From assembly GCF_024721305.1 (NCBI RefSeq), contig NZ_JAMXOD010000004.1, forward strand, positions 155,291 to 219,290: a stretch of 64,000 bases of DNA, read 5' to 3'. A model generated the notes under the pieces. It made no database searches and was not told where the DNA came from. It worked only from the letters and a program-made list of their open reading frames with translations. Made by a program: the position numbers and the translations under genes. Origin of the DNA: Aequitasia blattaphilus. Lineage in GTDB: Bacteria; Bacillota; Clostridia; Lachnospirales; Lachnospiraceae. The number at the start of each line of letters is the position of its first letter. Position 1 is the first letter of the stretch. Positions 63,281-64,000 of this stretch are shown in pieces.

Positions 63281-63391
63281 TTTCCTCCGATTTCTTCACT
63301 GATTACTTTTCTGCTATTGTTTACCATTATGTGGTTATATAGTGAAGAATCCTTATAAAAAATTATGAAGATATACTTAAGAATTTGAATT
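63281..63391 (-). promoter_or_regulatory. Leader of the 31-residue peptide gene
   Basis: A/T-rich leader containing the TTCTTCACT/AGTGAAGAA inverted repeat around a 40-base loop. I find no convincing -35/-10 pair. Confidence 0.3.
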
Positions 63392-63458
63392 GGGACAATG
63401 TGATAAGCATTGTCCCAGGGTGAGTTGTATATATGATCAGTGCGAACACTGTATCATA
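63392..63458. other. Two consecutive hairpins after the LysM gene
   Basis: Hairpin 1: GGGACAATG (63392-63400) and CATTGTCCC (63408-63416), seven-base loop. Hairpin 2: TATGATCAGTG (63432-63442) and CACTGTATCATA (63447-63458) with one bulge and a four-base loop that reads TTCG on the minus strand. They begin five bases beyond the LysM stop codon. No strong T tract, so they may protect or process the 3' end as well as terminate. Confidence 0.6.
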
Positions 63459-63462
63459 GCAT

Positions 63463-63777
63463 TTATTCTCCGTAATAAGATACGGTCAAGTAATTTTCAT
63501 AATGTATTGTATCAGAATCAAGTTGATTTAATTGCTTAATCTCATTTATATAATCTCTAATATCAGCATCACCTTTATGCTTTTGAGCTAAATCCCACAA
63601 GGTATCGCCCGCCTCAATTTCTACACTCTTATAATATTTTTTCAAGGCATTTTCAGAGCCTTTTGCAGTAATTTGACTGCCATAAACTATGTTTAAAGTA
63701 CCAACTAAGGCAAGAGATATAACCACCGCCGTAAATTTCTTAATATACATTTCTCTTTTTCTCTTTTTACTTTTCAT
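63463..63777 (-). CDS. SOS-controlled LysM protein (YneA-like division inhibitor candidate)
   Basis: 104 residues: basic N-terminus, one membrane or signal helix (FTAVVISLALVGTLNIVYG) and a C-terminal LysM domain (EIEAGDTLWDLAQKHKGDAD). This is the architecture of Bacillus YneA, the SOS-induced division inhibitor next to lexA. The ATG at 63777 has GGGGGAA before it; a longer frame upstream would run through the promoter. The promoter carries LexA-box-like palindromes, which supports SOS induction. The cell-division role is by analogy. Confidence 0.85.
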   Translation of the reverse strand: MKSKKRKREMYIKKFTAVVISLALVGTLNIVYGSQITAKGSENALKKYYKSVEIEAGDTLWDLAQKHKGDADIRDYINEIKQLNQLDSDTIHYENYLTVSYYGE

Positions 63778-63803
63778 TGTAAATTCCCCCGACATCAATA
63801 TAT

Positions 63804-63875
63804 CAAACATTTGTTCTGGTATTAGAATATCAAAAGAACAAATGTTTGTCAATGCTTTTTTCGAACTTTTGTTTG
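63804..63875. promoter_or_regulatory. Three SOS (LexA) boxes in a divergent intergenic region
   Basis: Box 1 CAAACATTTGTTCT (63804-63817) and box 2 AGAACAAATGTTTG (63835-63848) are exact reverse complements and match the Firmicute consensus CGAACRNRYGTTYG at all but one position. Box 3 CGAACTTTTGTTTG (63862-63875) fits less well in the centre. Box 1 lies near the LysM start site, box 2 over its -35/spacer, box 3 over the -35 of the rightward gene. Confidence 0.88.
63824..63852 (-). promoter_or_regulatory. Promoter for the LysM gene
   Basis: Minus strand consensus TTGACA (63847-63852), 17-base spacer, TATTCT (63824-63829). SOS box 2 overlaps the spacer and the edge of the -35. Confidence 0.85.
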
Positions 63876-63901
63876 CCTATCTCATTTTTTTGTGATAGAA
63901 T
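63873..63901 (+). promoter_or_regulatory. Promoter for the rightward gene at the window end
   Basis: TTGCCT (63873-63878), 17-base spacer, TAGAAT (63896-63901). SOS box 3 overlaps the -35, implying LexA control. Confidence 0.7.
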
Positions 63902-63928
63902 AAAGAAAAAGTTTGAGAGGTGGATTTG

Positions 63929-64000
63929 ATGAGTAAAGGGAAAATCGGGTCTTTGACACCTTATTTGCATTCCACCCTCGTAAAAGCCTTAAGTGGCTTT
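63929..64000 (+). CDS. Start of an SOS-associated gene cut by the window end
   Basis: ATG at 63929 after GAGAGGTGG opens a frame for 24 codons to the edge, starting MSKGKIGSLTPYLHSTLVKA. In Firmicutes the gene divergent from yneA is usually lexA, but this N-terminus does not look like the LexA winged helix, so I leave it unnamed. Promoter and SOS box support that it is expressed and damage-induced. Confidence 0.5.
   Translation, partial: MSKGKIGSLTPYLHSTLVKALSGF

Noticed and set aside
1-64000. CRISPR arrays, rRNA and tRNA genes
   Set aside because: I saw no regularly spaced repeats and no tRNA- or rRNA-like sequence in the gaps, which are short and accounted for.

Overview
The window reads as chromosomal core sequence from a low-GC, strictly anaerobic Firmicute of the Clostridia. 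A Lachnospirales/Lachnospiraceae-type genome is my best guess, inferred from gene content and order and not from a marker gene. Supporting signs are Rex, NfnAB, formate-THF ligase, the DUF896 and DUF4250 proteins, the miaB-mutS-mutL-miaA run, the YnbB-type PLP enzyme, and strong AGGAGG-type ribosome binding sites with frequent GTG/TTG starts. There are no rRNA or tRNA genes, no CRISPR array, no prophage and no insertion sequence.

Layout. 1-6.4 kb: smc (5' end outside the window), ftsY, threonine ammonia-lyase and NADP-isocitrate dehydrogenase, closed by a terminator that also encodes the tail of a convergent ABC-F gene. 8.4-20.6 kb: the redox repressor rex, then NAD(P)HX repair, alanine racemase, a soluble CorC-like protein, YebC, a CFI-box protein, an O-acetylhomoserine sulfhydrylase-type enzyme, the DNA translocase SpoIIIE/FtsK, formate-THF ligase and a membrane-anchored zinc-ribbon/TPR protein. 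20.6-24.8 kb: an iron-type alcohol dehydrogenase and the electron-bifurcating transhydrogenase NfnAB. Both promoters carry Rex-like operators, so the Rex encoded 12 kb upstream probably controls them. 24.8-27.8 kb: a compact four-way-junction palindromic element abuts a large MalT/LuxR-type regulator. 27.8-31.9 kb: phoH, ybeY, a lipid II flippase-like transporter, DUF896, 5-formyl-THF cyclo-ligase and DUF4250. 31.9-43.6 kb: miaB-mutS-mutL-miaA, a YnbB-type lyase, two flavoproteins and radC. 43.7-57.3 kb: the cell-shape and division block mreB-mreC-mreD-PBP2-rodA, a methylglyoxal synthase homologue lacking its catalytic Asp, a D,D-carboxypeptidase, a radical SAM protein, an HlyD-like protein, yggS-sepF-ylmH, lspA and an RluD-type pseudouridine synthase. 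57.3-64 kb: short, mostly reverse-strand units: a cytidylate-kinase-like protein, TtcA-like tRNA thiolase, a membrane protein, a Xer recombinase, small basic or membrane proteins, a GGDEF/V4R signalling pair, a 31-residue membrane peptide, and an SOS-controlled LysM (YneA-like) gene divergent from a gene cut by the window end.

The most unusual items are the four-way-junction element at 24827-24984, the Rex operator/promoter pairs, the degenerate methylglyoxal synthase, a homopolymer frameshift in a small gene at 60.7-60.9 kb, two strong hairpins in the first codons of PBP2, a divergent MreB, and a three-box SOS intergenic region at the right edge.
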